Part shown: piece after piece, positions 13,640 through 26,723 of the stretch
How positions within the stretch are numbered: position 1 is the first letter of the stretch
Layout: every line of letters begins with the position of its first letter
NCBI GenBank assembly: GCA_029931535.1
Contig: JAQPZY010001638.1
Span: forward strand, 5,387,501-5,451,500
Direction of reading: 5' to 3'
Source of the DNA: Margaritifera margaritifera
Lineage: Eukaryota > Mollusca > Bivalvia > Unionida > Margaritiferidae
Length of the DNA: 64,000 bases
Notes under the pieces: generated by a model
Database searches by the model: none
What the model was told of the DNA's origin: nothing
The model's input: only the letters and a program-made list of their open reading frames with translations
Made by a program: the position numbers and the translations under genes

Positions 13640-14440
13640 GCACTGCAACAGGTTCCATTATCAGGTGGGGATCCCCTTTCCTAAAGAGTTTAGCGCTGAC
13701 CCAAAACGCTCTCTAGGGGTGCGCCAACTGAGTTGATCAGACTCAGCCCCGAACCGATTAGCTTTTCCATCGCTCCGCTCTCTTCCGCCAAATCCAATGT
13801 GAGGCTTCCTCGGCCTGTTTGCCAACCTTGGTGACTAAATTTCTGCGGCTAGGTCCTGTAATCCCGATGACTCCCAAGGCACGCCAAAAGGTATGTGCTA
13901 CAAAGCCACGACATCCTGTTTTCACCGATAGATTCCAGGCCTTCCATCCATTCTGCTGACACTCATGGATGAGTGGCTGATACTTGATCAATTTCCTCTC
14001 ATGGGCCTCCTCCATTCTAGCTTCCCATGACACTGTCAGTTTCAAAACAATCACCTGCTTGGTACCTCCTGACCACAGTACAATATCAGGTCTCAAGTTG
14101 GTGTTACAGATGTATCTTGGGAACTTCAGCTATCCTTTTACATCTGTTGTCAAGATGCCTCTTGCTTCAGTCTCTTGGCTTTTTTGTCTCACCGCTTCTC
14201 ACAAAGCTGATGAAATTAGGATCGCTTTTCACTTGGTGTTTCTTTCTCCTGGCTATATCCATACTGGTAGCAATCTCAGCAAGCACTTGATCATGGCGCC
14301 AACGATAACGACCATCTGTCAGGATGACAGCACGTGCTCTAAATTTCCAAGTCTCCCACAAAGTTTGTTTACATTTTGGATCATCAGTTAGTCCCCATGT
14401 CTTGAGGTTTGTTGGTGTAGGGAGAACATCATACACTGAG
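13640..14440 (-). pseudogene. C-terminal end of a non-LTR retrotransposon protein, with stop and frameshift
   Basis: Read on the minus strand from 14,436: MYDVLPTPTNLKTWGL, then GRYRWRHDQVLAEIA, SFVRSGE, a block with an in-frame stop before LKFPRYI, then LRPDIVLWSGGTKQVIVL, EAHERKLIKYQPLIHEC, VKTGCRGFVA and a last IWRKR. I recognise this ordered set (LPTP..L..WG, RYRWRHD.VL, RPD.VLWS, ERK..KY..L, GCRGF) as the C-terminus of a transposon-encoded RT protein common in aquatic invertebrates and fish. The usual cysteine pair between the first two blocks is not evident. A stop in the KG-stop-LKFPRY block and a frame change near 14,100-14,167 make it a pseudogene. The 3' non-coding end runs down to the (AT)n tract. 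Confidence 0.78.
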
Positions 14441-15647
14441 CGTAAGAGGAAGCTGATTTTCTAAGCATCAATTCTCACTTAATTTCGTCTACAAGTACAT
14501 TGTTAAAAATCATGTTTAAGATAATTTACTTTTCTTCACATCAACTCTAATCCATCTGTCACAAGACACATGGATTGTTACCATGTCAGGTCCTGCACAC
14601 AAGCGAAATTCTCCTGTTTTTATACAACAGAATTTGAAGATGTTATCGCCCTGATAAAACTCCCAATGTGAATCTACTGTGTCTTTTTAGTCTATTATTT
14701 GCTTAAACATGACATTGCGCTCGTCGTTCAGGTTTCGACATAAATGAAGTACACGCTTGACTCTGTCTGCAACTAATCTTTTACAAATTGTAACAACTAT
14801 ACTTATTCTTCTAAGAAATTGAACACACCATCAAATATGCAATGTTTGCACAGGTCCGTGTTGTTTCAGACGAACAGTTTTCAACCTTCCAGAAAGCGAG
14901 TGGTTGAAGATCCGAATGAACACTTATATAGTATACATAACGCTTATATAGTATATATAATACGGAAAGGTTGGCAACCAATTTTCTAGGTGGGTGGTGG
15001 TACAGAATAAAAATTCGTCATATTGAAAATAAAGAAATATTGCACTGATTATTATTTTTTAAAGTAAAGCATTGGATTTATATAATAAGTGACTATTCCG
15101 CAGCGTAAACACGCGACCTTGGCCTTGGAAATGGAGTCTCACTGAATTTTCTCATGTTGTTTGAACAGTGATTTCTTCCGGATTACTTTGGAACTACCGT
15201 CCTAACAGTACATGCTGCCATGGCGGACGGATGATTAACTCTCATTCTTTTATGTGAGTTTTTTTCTCAAACATTATGATATTTTCTTACTACAGTAATA
15301 GAGTTTCAAAGGCATGTGATTCCAGTTTGGATCTCCACAGTCTCCCTTTGAAACTATTAATTGTTGCTTCAATATTCCCCTTCCAAATATTTTTCGACAC
15401 TGAATGCAATGTTTTCACCTATGTGTCGAAAAAGTATCAAGCGGATATTTCACAAGAACACTGTATATCTAACGGTATATATCTTTACCAAAGCCAATAT
15501 TCTTACATCTATTTTTATAAATGTATCCTGAAATTAGCACATGCTCAAGAGGTTCAAAGTGATCTCAAAAGAATTACTCTGAAAGAAGGGATTTTTGATC
15601 AGTGATATCCAATTGTAAATCAGTTCTTAACAGTACCTGTTGTGTGA

Positions 15648-15650
<3 letters not shown>
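14441..15650. other. No recognisable gene
   Basis: A 109-codon open frame at 15,276-15,605 has no motif I recognise. Its downstream end overlaps a dispersed repeat similar to 10,140-10,210, so I do not call it a gene. Confidence 0.5.

Positions 15651-15724
<74 letters not shown>
15651..15724. repeat. (TA)n microsatellite
   Basis: Perfect dinucleotide tract. Confidence 0.98.
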
Positions 15725-15729
<5 letters not shown>

Positions 15730-15774
15730 GTTCCATGAATCAAGTGTTTACATGCATGTATGTATTTAATAAAA

Positions 15775-16750
15775 AGATTAAAGAAAAAATTGCCACACCA
15801 CTATATTTCTTAGTCAACGACATTCATTTCAAACCCTAAAGGATTAAGGTAGCACTCTACGGTTAGTATGTACTTCTGAGAGAGAGAGACCGGTATAAGG
15901 TGAAGTTGTTTGCACTCGCAACATGCACAATGGAGAGAATGGCGTCATACCTCTATGCTACTTTCATGATATTACTTTAAAGGCGGTCATTGTAGAAACT
16001 ATGCACTATCTAAAGCAGACAGCTTATAAAATGACTGCCCCCAGGTGCTCAAAAAATGAGCCTAAACTGGTCCAAAGTACACTAAGTTTAGAAGTTATTT
16101 AAAAAAAAGAAAAGGGTTAGGGTTAGGGTTAGGGTTAGGGTTATCGGCTCCAGAAAGTGAAAATGACAAGGCGGAGATAGCAGTCTTGTGTGAGGTGCAC
16201 ATCTGAAGAAAGTCCAAGTGTATACTCTATAACCCAAATTACACACATCAATCATAAACCAAAATAAAGGGAATTACAAGTTTTTTTTAACAATACCTAA
16301 GATATACAAGGTCTGTTTTAAATAACCAGGATAACCAGTGAGGAAACACTGGGAAATTCTCTTTCTTTAAAAATTAAACCCTATGCAAAGTGCGAAACTG
16401 TAGAGCGCAACCTAAAGTAAAATTGACAAAATGTTGCTTTGATCAGGACACAGTATAATATGCTGACTGTCTAATAAAACAGTATCATAAGAATCCAGTA
16501 CAACCCGATGGTCGGAGATGACATGCAGGCCACTCCTGGCATACCCACAGAGACCGAGCAAGACCCAAGGTCCCCAATCTGAGATGCCCCAGCTAAGCTG
16601 CACCTCAGCTTCCCAGACATTACGTGGGCTGGACACCATCGGTAACGAAAATCGAGCGGGTCTACTCGTGAGTGGACCATTCTTTTACCTATACCTGTCC
16701 CCTCCTCCTTCCTCACCCTCCCCAACTGCAAAGTATGTAAGACCTCCCTA
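15775..16750 (+). repeat. Interspersed repeat, copy 1 of a direct pair
   Basis: Its ends match 17,700-18,480: AAAATTGCCAC.AC at the left, and at the right a 280 bp block with CCCAATCTGAGATGCCCC, GGACTGGACAC-like and TTTACCTATACCTG phrases. The middle is not clearly alignable by eye. An interstitial TTAGGG tract lies inside this copy only. Confidence 0.65.
16114..16143. repeat. Interstitial telomere-like (TTAGGG)n
   Basis: Five perfect GGGTTA units. TTAGGG is the common metazoan telomere repeat; this is an internal tract. Confidence 0.95.
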
Positions 16751-17699
16751 ACACCTGGACCATATTGATCTTGGATCCGTACCAGTCCCCAAGGGTCCCG
16801 CCACTACGATTGTTCCCACATTACTTAAACAAGAATGAAATGGGCAAAATTAGATTCCAGAAAATAAACAGTCCTTCCAATTATTCCAACCCATATATCT
16901 GATAAAAAATTCACTGAATAAGCTTTACAGAATCCAAAGTATGTAATAAAATGTTATCGTGCCATGTTAGTATTGACCTCCAGGTGATATAGAGTTGTCT
17001 AATGTGATTAAACATTGCCTTAAACAGATTAATTAACATTCTATTAATTTAGTGGCAAGAATTAGTCCAATTAAAATAATGCAATTTCCTAGACTGATTT
17101 GATTTCACCACTGGAATGTCAAGTAGCACTATAAAGCAAACCAAAATAATGTCGGTTTCAAACTGAATTTGTTCTGCATATGATCAAACTTTATTTTTCT
17201 ATCAGTTTCTATATTATGCCATGAATTTATGTAAAATATATGTTGCTGTCACCAAATACGGGTTAAAATACAAATTACTGGGGTGATGAATTATTAAAAC
17301 CGTACGTACTTTCAATACTCCGTTATTCTTTGTAGCTGGTGCGTTGGGTTGTTGAGGATTCTTCCCTCTCGCTGGGTATTTGATAAGCTGCCACTGAAAT
17401 AGAGACAAAATCAATTGCATCACCAGAGTAATTAAGCAGGCAATCCGGCTGAGAGGGTGTGAGTTTTAAAAATGTGTTGACGAAATTTGAAACCACGTGT
17501 TAACAAGATTGCTTCCCAATCATTGTACTTAAGCTGAACGAGTAAAAGTTAAGTCATACATGTGCCTTCCAAGTTTGAGAGTAATGCCCCTTAGACCATA
17601 TTACTGTATTTGCCATAATATTCTTCACCTTAAAACTGCTATAAATTCCCTCTCATTTGTTTCAGTTTCATTTGAGGCGGTTATCGATTAACGATAACT
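16751..17699. other. No recognisable gene
   Basis: AT-rich sequence with stops in all frames between the two copies of the interspersed repeat. Confidence 0.5.
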
Positions 17700-18480
17700 G
17701 CAATTAATGACAAAGATGAAGAAAAACATTGCCACTACACCATGATTATCAGACAAATACATTCTTATCAAACGATTGAATTGAATTGACTTCAGTGTTT
17801 CCTTGGTCGGTGTTCAAGAAGATATGCTGACTGCTAGCATGGGTTAGAGTCCGTTTTAGATCTCCAGAATGACGGCCTGGGTACACGCGAAAATTTAGAG
17901 GAGTGCCCCTTGCTTTACTCATCGGATTCAATGGACTAATTTCACGTTCGATAACTCGGATCAAGTTGTTCCGAAATAGACTGCATTCTTGCCTCGTTTT
18001 GGATAAGGTTAACCACATGTATAAATTGGCTATTAATAGAAATAATCATCACGGAAAACACCTCGCATGTCACCAGGCGTCGACATCGTCACAATCTCAG
18101 TAAGGTGCCATTAATTAATGATAATCTATTTTCGACGGATTATCGGGGGAATAAAAAGAAAAGAATATACTGGCAAAGCAAACATATATCGACGACTGTA
18201 CCCAGGCTTGCTGACTGCCTGCTGAAACAGTATCCTGGCCCGTCAGTATCAACTCGGTTACCGAATCTAATATGCAAGCCACTTCTAGCATACCCACAAA
18301 AAAGGGCAAGGTCCAAAAAAGGTCCAAGGTTCCCAATCTGAGATGCCCCAGCTAACATGCCCCCTCAGTTTTCCTGAACTTAGGTGGACTGGACACACGC
18401 CAATGGTAACGAAGGTCGAGTAGACCATCCATTTACCTATACCTGCGCCCATACTGCAAAGCAGGTAGGTCCTAACCGCC
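17700..18480 (+). repeat. Interspersed repeat, copy 2 of a direct pair
   Basis: Matches 15,775-16,750 at both ends in the same orientation (AAACATTGCCAC.AC.CCA at the left; CCCAATCTGAGATGCCCC at about 18,333-18,350). The short frames here are repeat-derived. Confidence 0.65.
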
Positions 18481-18553
18481 TCTCAGACTCACAAGGAAAT
18501 TACATTCATAGTGTATGGATTCATCTAACCAGCATCATCCATGCAATTAAATA

Positions 18554-18698
18554 CAGTGGCGTACTATGGGTAAATGGCGCTCGGGGCGACGATGATGGCC
18601 CAAAGGGCCAGAATACAAGGCCCGAATTGTTATCAGCTGTTTTGGCGCCCCAAGACCTCTGGCGCCCGGCCCCGTCTGCCCCCGCTAGTACGTTACAG
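18554..18698. mobile_element. hAT-type MITE with 8 bp target-site duplication
   Basis: A 145 bp GC-rich block starts CAGTGGCGTACTA and its reverse complement starts CTGTAACGTACTA (10 of 13 matching). It is flanked by a perfect 8 bp direct repeat ATTAAATA (18,546-18,553 and 18,699-18,706). Eight-bp duplications with CAG..CTG ends are the hallmark of hAT elements. It is too short to encode a transposase, so it is non-autonomous. Confidence 0.85.
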
Positions 18699-19288
18699 AT
18701 TAAATATTAACAATAATGCCAAGAGCCAACCATCTGATTATCTGTATGGTGTAAATAAACCAAATCTCGTAATATACCTCACTGTCTTTACTATACAAAA
18801 ACTACTGTATAAACGTAGTCTATTACCCATGACTTTTTCTACTAGAAAGCGGTATCTTGTGGTACATTTGACAACATTAGTAGCAATGCCTATTTTCTTG
18901 TGATTCTTGGCACTATTCTGATAGATATTATGTCCAATAACTATGTAGAAACTGAATCCACCCAGGTTCCAATTATTGACTTTGACAAGATTAAATAACC
19001 ATTTATTCTCATTAGACCTATATTGAACAAAATAAAAGCAATCACTGTAGTGTGGCCGTGGTCCTCATCAATTAAATCACTTAACTATACACTTGCTGAG
19101 GATATTAATGAATAATTCATTTGGTCATGCATTTATAAAGAGCGTGTTTGAGGTAAAAATGTTCGTTTGGAAATTGCTGTGAACAATAACCATAATAAAA
19201 TATTCTTTTTGTGTAAAGTAATTAGATACAATTGAATGTGATTAAATTTTAATGCACAAGAAGCATGCATATTCATGAGGTGACTGAG

Positions 19289-19290
<2 letters not shown>

Positions 19291-19359
<69 letters not shown>
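19291..19359. repeat. (AT)n microsatellite followed by (AC)n
   Basis: Perfect AT tract running into ACACACAAACACACACA. Confidence 0.97.
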
Positions 19360-19365
<6 letters not shown>

Positions 19366-20242
19366 AACACACACATATAAGAGCTCAAAATAAGCAACGA
19401 ATATTGAATATTTAGGGTATTTAAGGCATTTTACGCACTCGAATCGACAAAAACCATATAAAGGGGGTTTAAATCATTTAAAGAAAGTTAAAAGGATTTA
19501 ATTATAAGCATATAATCCAAAGCCGCTAGCGCACTCTGCCATGAAAGTTGAAAAGGATGTAGGCTTAGCAACTGCATTAACATACCAAAATTCACAGTAT
19601 GACTGAACATCCTTCTGGCTTGAAACAAACTATTAAAATGTCTCGAAATTCCTTTCCTGATATATATTCTCCCAATATACCTGATATAAGTGTCAACTGG
19701 CTGCATGAATGTGGAAAGGAGTCGGTATCCAAATGCAGACCAAACGGTATAAGTATTATCTCTAAATGCAGAAAACAACATTTTGTGTTCGATTATAAAT
19801 GGAATATATACAGTGTTTTGTTCCTAGAGCTCTGCTGTAATTCACTATACCCCCCCCCCCCCATCCCATCCGCAGATACAAATATCGTAACTTTAATGCG
19901 AACAAGTGGAAAACAAAGTGAGACACATCTGATCTTGGTCCCTTATTAGCACTAATATCAGTACCCATACCTACATCGTCGACGGCGCACTAAAATGATC
20001 CTGTAATCTACTAATCGAGCAGATAGGTGTGATTTCCGACCAGAGCTTTTTCTGCATACTGTCAGCAAGTTTGAAGATAGTGCATATCAAAGAAATCGAA
20101 TAGTCTTCTAACTTTTAATACCAAAAGTGACAATTTTCACAGTAGAAACACGTGTAAAATAGCGCCTACATTTTTCAGCCGAATTTCGCTGTTGAATCAT
20201 TTACCATTATAGTTGATGTAATGATACTTTTGTTTTCAGCCT

Positions 20243-20245
<3 letters not shown>

Positions 20246-20302
<57 letters not shown>
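20246..20302. repeat. (GT)n microsatellite
   Basis: Perfect dinucleotide tract. Confidence 0.98.
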
Positions 20303-20305
<3 letters not shown>

Positions 20306-21065
20306 GTGTAAGGCACAACATCCTAATTTAGGCACATAAATAAACAGATCGTAACGAATATCCAAGTATGGTATGGCAAGCCTTATTTGGAAAGCGAATT
20401 ACCAGGAGAATTTCGTGTTATCTGTCATGGTGGACAAAGTACGGTTAGTGTAAACATACCAACTATTTTACCTTATATAGGCTCAATAACGTTATAACAT
20501 TGCAAACTTCCTGAAAAACGTGACTTTACTAAGGTAACAGATTTTTACTTATTTCTTTTTTTCTTTCTTTTATTTAAAAAAAAAATTATATACTTTTGCT
20601 CGAGTTTTATTTGCTCCGTTGTAAGGTATATGGTCCCTTCGTTGCCTCGATAGTCGGTGCTACAATATCGTAGTTAGGCCCATTCTAGTCCAATAAATCA
20701 GTATTGGTCTGTTGGGTAGTTTGTGATCTGATTTCACCTATTCATAAAACTCTGAAATTCATTGCAGACAGAGTGCACACATCGATCGTTTTTAGACACC
20801 TACTGGTAAATGTCGTGGCTCTTGATTTACGTTTGGTTGAAAGGCCAGTTTGGCGATCTGTACAGCATATTTCTGTATCAAATCCTATGTTTGACAACTT
20901 GTGAATCCATGTGGAATAACACAATCAAACCTCCTTTCGCTTTTTTGAATTATAGGGGTCCATCGGCGGATAATTGGCTGTTTCTTCAACATCGGGGAAC
21001 CAATCAGATGCGACTTCGCTCATTCGAAATGGTTATTTTGGTCACGTGACTGAGAGTCTGGTGAT

Positions 21066-21285
21066 TTGTCATGTGACTGTTACGTGTTGAATATCTCATC
21101 ATAAGACTATTATCACGGTTCAACAACTCATCTTACTGCGAAATAGACTGATTAATTTTGCATTGTAACCTAAATGGCCCAGAACATTGTCAATTAATCG
21201 GTCGATTTTGTAATTTGACGCGTTGTTGAATCATAATAATAGTCACATGACGAGATATTCATCACGTGACAGTCACATGAAAATT
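21066..21285. mobile_element. Foldback MITE-like inverted repeat
   Basis: Arms of about 65 bp at 21,066-21,130 and 21,219-21,285 are reverse complements at roughly 85 percent, sharing TCATGTGACTGT.ACGTG.T, GAATATCTC.TCAT and TTCAACAAC. The loop is about 90 bp. CACGTG/CATGTG motifs repeat within the arms. No target duplication is obvious. Confidence 0.75.
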
Positions 21286-22634
21286 CTCAAACGCTTGTCT
21301 TTTACATTTGGCATATGACAATACACTCCAGGCTGATAAGGATAACAAGCGAGTTGAAATCGATTCTCAGATCATGTCAAGTGAATTAAATTTCTATAAA
21401 CGTAAGTTTTGTGGCCTTAAATGAAATTAGAACGACTCAGAAGAAACCTAAATCACAATTGAGATGAGAAGGAATGACTCTTTCTTGTCTTTTAAGCTGT
21501 ATTAAATTATAATGTGAAACACATTTCCATCAGATGATACTGGATACAATACAAGTGGATGTCGAATTCAGATAGCAAAGTTACTCTATAGGATACTGAC
21601 TTTGAAGCTTTAAGTATACTCTTTAGTTTGTTTTATCACTTCTTACATTGAAAGAAGAAGTTTCTGAAATAAATGCCGCTGTATGTAGCTGCTTCACTGG
21701 GGTTAACAGCTGCGTCTTTGATCATTGTGTCTTGAAACATTTGTTACCAGGCGTCAGATGGGCGAAAACTACTGTTACTCTTGTACTGGATATGTATTGC
21801 TAAGACAATCTTTAATCTTTTAAGTTTTTTTGTTCATATTTTGAAATCGGTACTGTAAAGTGCATATCAAGAAATTCATTCGCTATCAATGCACGCGAAA
21901 TAGTAGGGTTTATTTGTTTGTACAAATAAATATCTTCCCCACCCCCACCTAACCCAACCAAAATTGCGGTATGGAAATGGCCTCACGAAAAACAAAATGG
22001 GCTTTGACATGGAAATATAAAGTTCAGTAATGCATTAATTATTTATTTTGTTTGGATTCCACTAAATCATCTATCAGAATTCCCAACATTTCCAACAATG
22101 TTTTTTTCCCCTCAGTCAACTGCTGATAAAAAAATGAAAATGTAAAGGAATTTTAAAAAACTTTACCACACGATGAGTTTGAAGCAATTTTTCACAATGA
22201 TGGCTCATGGGATTTAACCCGTCAAAAATGTACAGTGCATGTATAATTACCGGCCTTTCTCAAAATGTCTATACAATATCAATCAAATATGTGCTTTCAA
22301 ATACTATTTTAAACTTCCAATGAAATAGGTATAATTGTATTGAGATTTCCCTTATGGTTGTTAGATGCTAATTATTTCAAAACTTTTGTTATTTGCTATA
22401 GACGTCAATAGTATTTTTGTAGTGGGAATTTACTTATAGCCAGTAACAGTAGCTGAAACCACAGCCAAGGTAAACATACATTGTGTACATGTTAGTGAGT
22501 AGACAAGAGATTTATAAATTGGAGACACTCCTGTTAATTCTCTTCGAAACCTCATTTAATTGTAAAGCTCTGTACTAGAAACAAAAATTATGAAATTAAT
22601 AGGCTCAGAATACACAGATTTGACTATCCCTTAA

Positions 22635-22635
<1 letters not shown>

Positions 22636-22718
<83 letters not shown>
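22636..22718. repeat. (AT)n microsatellite
   Basis: Perfect dinucleotide tract. Confidence 0.98.
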
Positions 22719-22719
<1 letters not shown>

Positions 22720-25700
22720 CGCGCTTTAGTGGAGAATGGTACCCTCCGTCTGTCCGTTACCAGACCTGCAAAACTGCTGCGTGGGAATTTACGAAACTTT
22801 ATGTTGCCTTTGGGGTAATCATGTGCAAGATGGAGGGGTGCATCTTTTTTCTTCAACTCCTGGGCTCCCAATAAGAGTTCAACTATAATGACTTTTCTGA
22901 CCAAACTTCATATATGCAGTCATAACAGGAAGACGCATAATATATTTGAAAGAATTTGTATTTTGACCACTGGGTCACTGGGGTAGGGTGGTGGGGGAAT
23001 ACGGCAGAGGGGGATATAAAGGGGAATTGGCATGGAATGTGCAATAAAATCGTGGGAATTCGCTATTATGAGCCAATACATTTGCTCTACTTGACACTTT
23101 TATTTCAATATCGTCTGCCTCTCAATTTTGACTTTATTGTTATCTATATTTTGTTCAGTGGAACGGGAAACCACACGAAAAGTTAATTTTCTACAGCGCT
23201 ACAAGTGTTAGTATGCAAGATATGAACTGAAAATCAGGTTCTTTTACCGTGAGACATTGCACAAAATACAGTGGGCGGAAGTTACGGTGTTTACGTGCAA
23301 CGAGGATTCGTTTTAAAGGAAGTTAAGGCGTTCTCCTCATTGACATTACATATTGGCTTCCAGACATATGGTCACTTGATGTTGTATACCATAGTGAGAA
23401 GCGAGATGTTGGTATATAATATAGTAAATAAAGCCAATATAGGATCGTTTTATGCTGAAATTGACGGGATTTAAATCCATCTGAATAATAGTAGGCTTAA
23501 TCCATGATCTGCCAACATATGATATATAGCTAAATTCAGACACTCAAGGTAGTTTGAGAATGGCCTATGTTTTCGTACGTATATTAGGTTCTCGTGCATC
23601 GATATGTCATTAAATTAAATTAGAACAAGTAATTCAGTCTCTTAATAATATATAATTGCTACAGTTTGTTTCATGGTTTGAGCTTGAAGACGGAGGCCTA
23701 AATAAACGACATGGTTTTCATCTGTTAAAAATTAGACTCTGCTATTCTGTTTATTACTGCATCACCAGTCTCCAAGCCTCAGTAAGCTGTATAACTTTGC
23801 TGGAGTAAATCGAAATATGAAACTAGCAATAATTTGTTGGGTTACTTGACTAAACAATTTACAGATATATTTTAAGTACTGCAGTAGTGTCAGTGATTAT
23901 CTTTAAGTTTCTTTTCTATGATCAATGCGGACGCATGTCATAAGTGTCATCTATGACTTGTGGCATAATGCATTAGTTTAGCCCTATTCATATTGATAAC
24001 AGAATTTGCTTTGAATGCATTGTCGATAAAGGTCGTTAGTGCTAATTCTAGACTATATTCCATGTTAACCGCTGGCCTCCAGAGACATATGTAACCTTCA
24101 ACCTGAAAACATAAATGAATCTGGTTATTAAAGTAGAAAAAAGCTTTATGTAAGCGTATCCAATTTCATCGTAATTTTCCAATTTTTTTGTTTAATGATA
24201 ATAGCAAATAAATAAAAAATAATAAATTAATAAATTAACGGACGAAATTACAGGAAGCTTTACAATCATTCAGAAAGAAACTGTTTACGCAGGTATTCCT
24301 CAACGGACATTATAGATAGTGGTTTCTCTCATTATTTGGCCATGTTGCCGCAATTGGTACGCTTCAAATTCTTCCGTATCAAGCAATAGGACAACGCTAG
24401 TAAAAGATTAAAATTATTGTTTTGATTTAAATAAATATATATGTTGGTTCATTCTAGCTTGCAAAATAATCTGACTGGAACGTAAAGCGCAGATAAAAAC
24501 ACTAACCGCAAAGCGAAGATGTCTATGTACGTTATACGCGGATTTTGCAACGGGTAAAGGTCAAAACTTATGCTTAATGCATGAGTTACGGACACCTTCC
24601 TGCTTTCTACCTCTTCCATTCCTGTGCGCAATACATTGCTTTTTTCTTTCATTCTTTATCAATAAATTCAAATCAGACACATATAGATAAATCTATAGCT
24701 TCATCGTCATCAATGTCAATGATCAAAAATGGTATTTTATCAACAACAACAAAAATGGCAATTTGCAATGGCTAAATCTGACATACTTTTATTGGTACAT
24801 ATACTGGAAACTGTGTTAAAGCTGATTATAGTTGAGTGCATGTATTTTCCTTAGAAAGGTGGAAATACAACAACAACAAAGATAAATAATAACAATAATA
24901 ATAATAATAATAACAAGAAGAAGAAGAAGAAACTAACAAGATTAAACAAATGAAGATTTAAGAAAAAGTATAATTATGAATTTTTAAATCCGAATTTCGA
25001 ACAAAACTACCGTTAGATTTTATCTGTTTTCTACACACACACGACTTATCATGACTATGTTTCTGTCATATTGTACCAGCAACGAATCATATGGTGTGCA
25101 CCATCTGGCGGAAACATTGTGCACATACTTTTCGTGTCAATGTCATATTGTTGTGAAAAAATGCGTTAAAATCGGAGTTAATTAAGCACTGGGGGGAAAA
25201 AAAAAAGACGTTTTGTTAACCAGACAGGAAGAGATACTAAATGAAGGATTTGAAGAGCAGGACAAGGTTCTTTTCACCATGATAGCTCTCTAATCTTGCC
25301 CCCCCCCCACCCCCACCAAAAAATAAATAAATAAATTTTAAAATAATAAAAAAATAAAAATAAAAATAACAATAAATAAATAAATAAATTCACCCTATAA
25401 CTTCAGGTACGATAATATGATGGATCTACCTGGGGTGAGAACTGAAAGGTATGGCAAGGCTTCATTCAGATTTGCTGCTCTCCATGTCTAAAACAGCCTG
25501 CCAAACGAGATTCGAAGTGCGAATTCTTGCGCAATGTTCCGCAGGTTGTTGCAGATGTGGGAGGGAGCGACTTCTAAATGTGGTCCATTTTTTTCAATCT
25601 TTTAGCTTTGCTCTGCGTTGGTGTTTTTGTTGTCATTTTAGTAACTGTTAAAAGTACTTGCAACATAGTTTTTAATATAGTTTTAGTTTTATTAGTTTGT

Positions 25701-25902
25701 ATCCGTGCTCAATTTAACTCTTAGTCTATTTTTAGTCTTTGTTTTTATGTAGATCTGGTATTTTTACCTCATATTATTTTCAGTGGCCATGGTTCTCTGT
25801 GCGATATGCTTTTTCAACTTTTTGCTTTTTGTAACTTTCTGTTATTTTCTCACCCCAATTAGCATTCCCTGAATTCTAGTTTTGTCAACAACAAAAGATT
25901 GT

Positions 25903-25903
<1 letters not shown>

Positions 25904-25991
<88 letters not shown>

Positions 25992-26067
25992 AACACTGTA
26001 TGTATGTATGTATGTATGTATGTATGTATGTATGTATGTATGTATGTATGTATGTATGTATGTATGC
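25904..26067. repeat. Compound microsatellite (AC)n-(AT)n-(TGTA)n
   Basis: Three adjoining tracts: AC to about 25,959, AT to about 25,988, then TGTA/GTAT from 25,996. Confidence 0.97.
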
Positions 26068-26443
26068 ATGGCTGACTAACTCACTGTCTGCCTGACTTTA
26101 TTTACTCTTAAATAGAGATTAAAGCACGTTTATCAAAGTCAGGATAATATATGATCTTGAAAAACAATAAATAGCCAAATTACAAAATAAAAGAAAAATG
26201 TTGGGTCAACTAACACGTTTGCAAAATGGAACATCTAAAATTAAAATTATAAAAATATTAGAACTGATATCGTTTACTTGGGTATAGCACTGGCTTTCTT
26301 CCAAAATTTGCTGGATGCCATCAATGATACAAATAATGCAAGCACACACAGTATTTATTGTTAGATGATTAACATTACCTTAGAGGTAGTAGGAACAAGG
26401 ATACTTCTGTATGTGTTATGTGTTTGGAATATATTTAGAGGTA

Positions 26444-26560
<117 letters not shown>

Positions 26561-26723
26561 TGCACATACACAGACATACATATACATACATAAACACATA
26601 CATATGGTGTTGATATGCACATATGTAATTATCCATGTGTTGTATATATGTATTCTGTGTGCACGTTATCATTAGATAGGTCTAAAAATAATGTTTTAAT
26701 GTCTGTTTAAATTCTTGTTTAGA

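Larger units (their letters stand above)
18707..21060. other. Non-coding; microsatellites only
   Basis: Apart from the AT tract at 19.3 kb, a poly-C run (about 19,850-19,863) and the GT tract at 20.25 kb, I see no gene or recognisable element. Confidence 0.5.
21290..26440. other. Non-coding; simple repeats only
   Basis: No recognisable protein motifs. Short frames at 22,716-22,904 (-), 23,271-23,474 (+) and 25,451-25,651 (+) lack supporting features. A-rich AATAAATAA blocks occur at 25,317-25,390 and an (AAT)n-(AAG)n stretch near 24,893-24,933. Confidence 0.5.

Noticed and set aside
15276..15605. 109-codon open frame as a gene
   Set aside because: No recognisable motif, no splice support, and its end lies in a dispersed repeat.
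18384..18710. 108-codon open frame
   Set aside because: It spans the end of an interspersed repeat and the hAT MITE, so it is not a gene.
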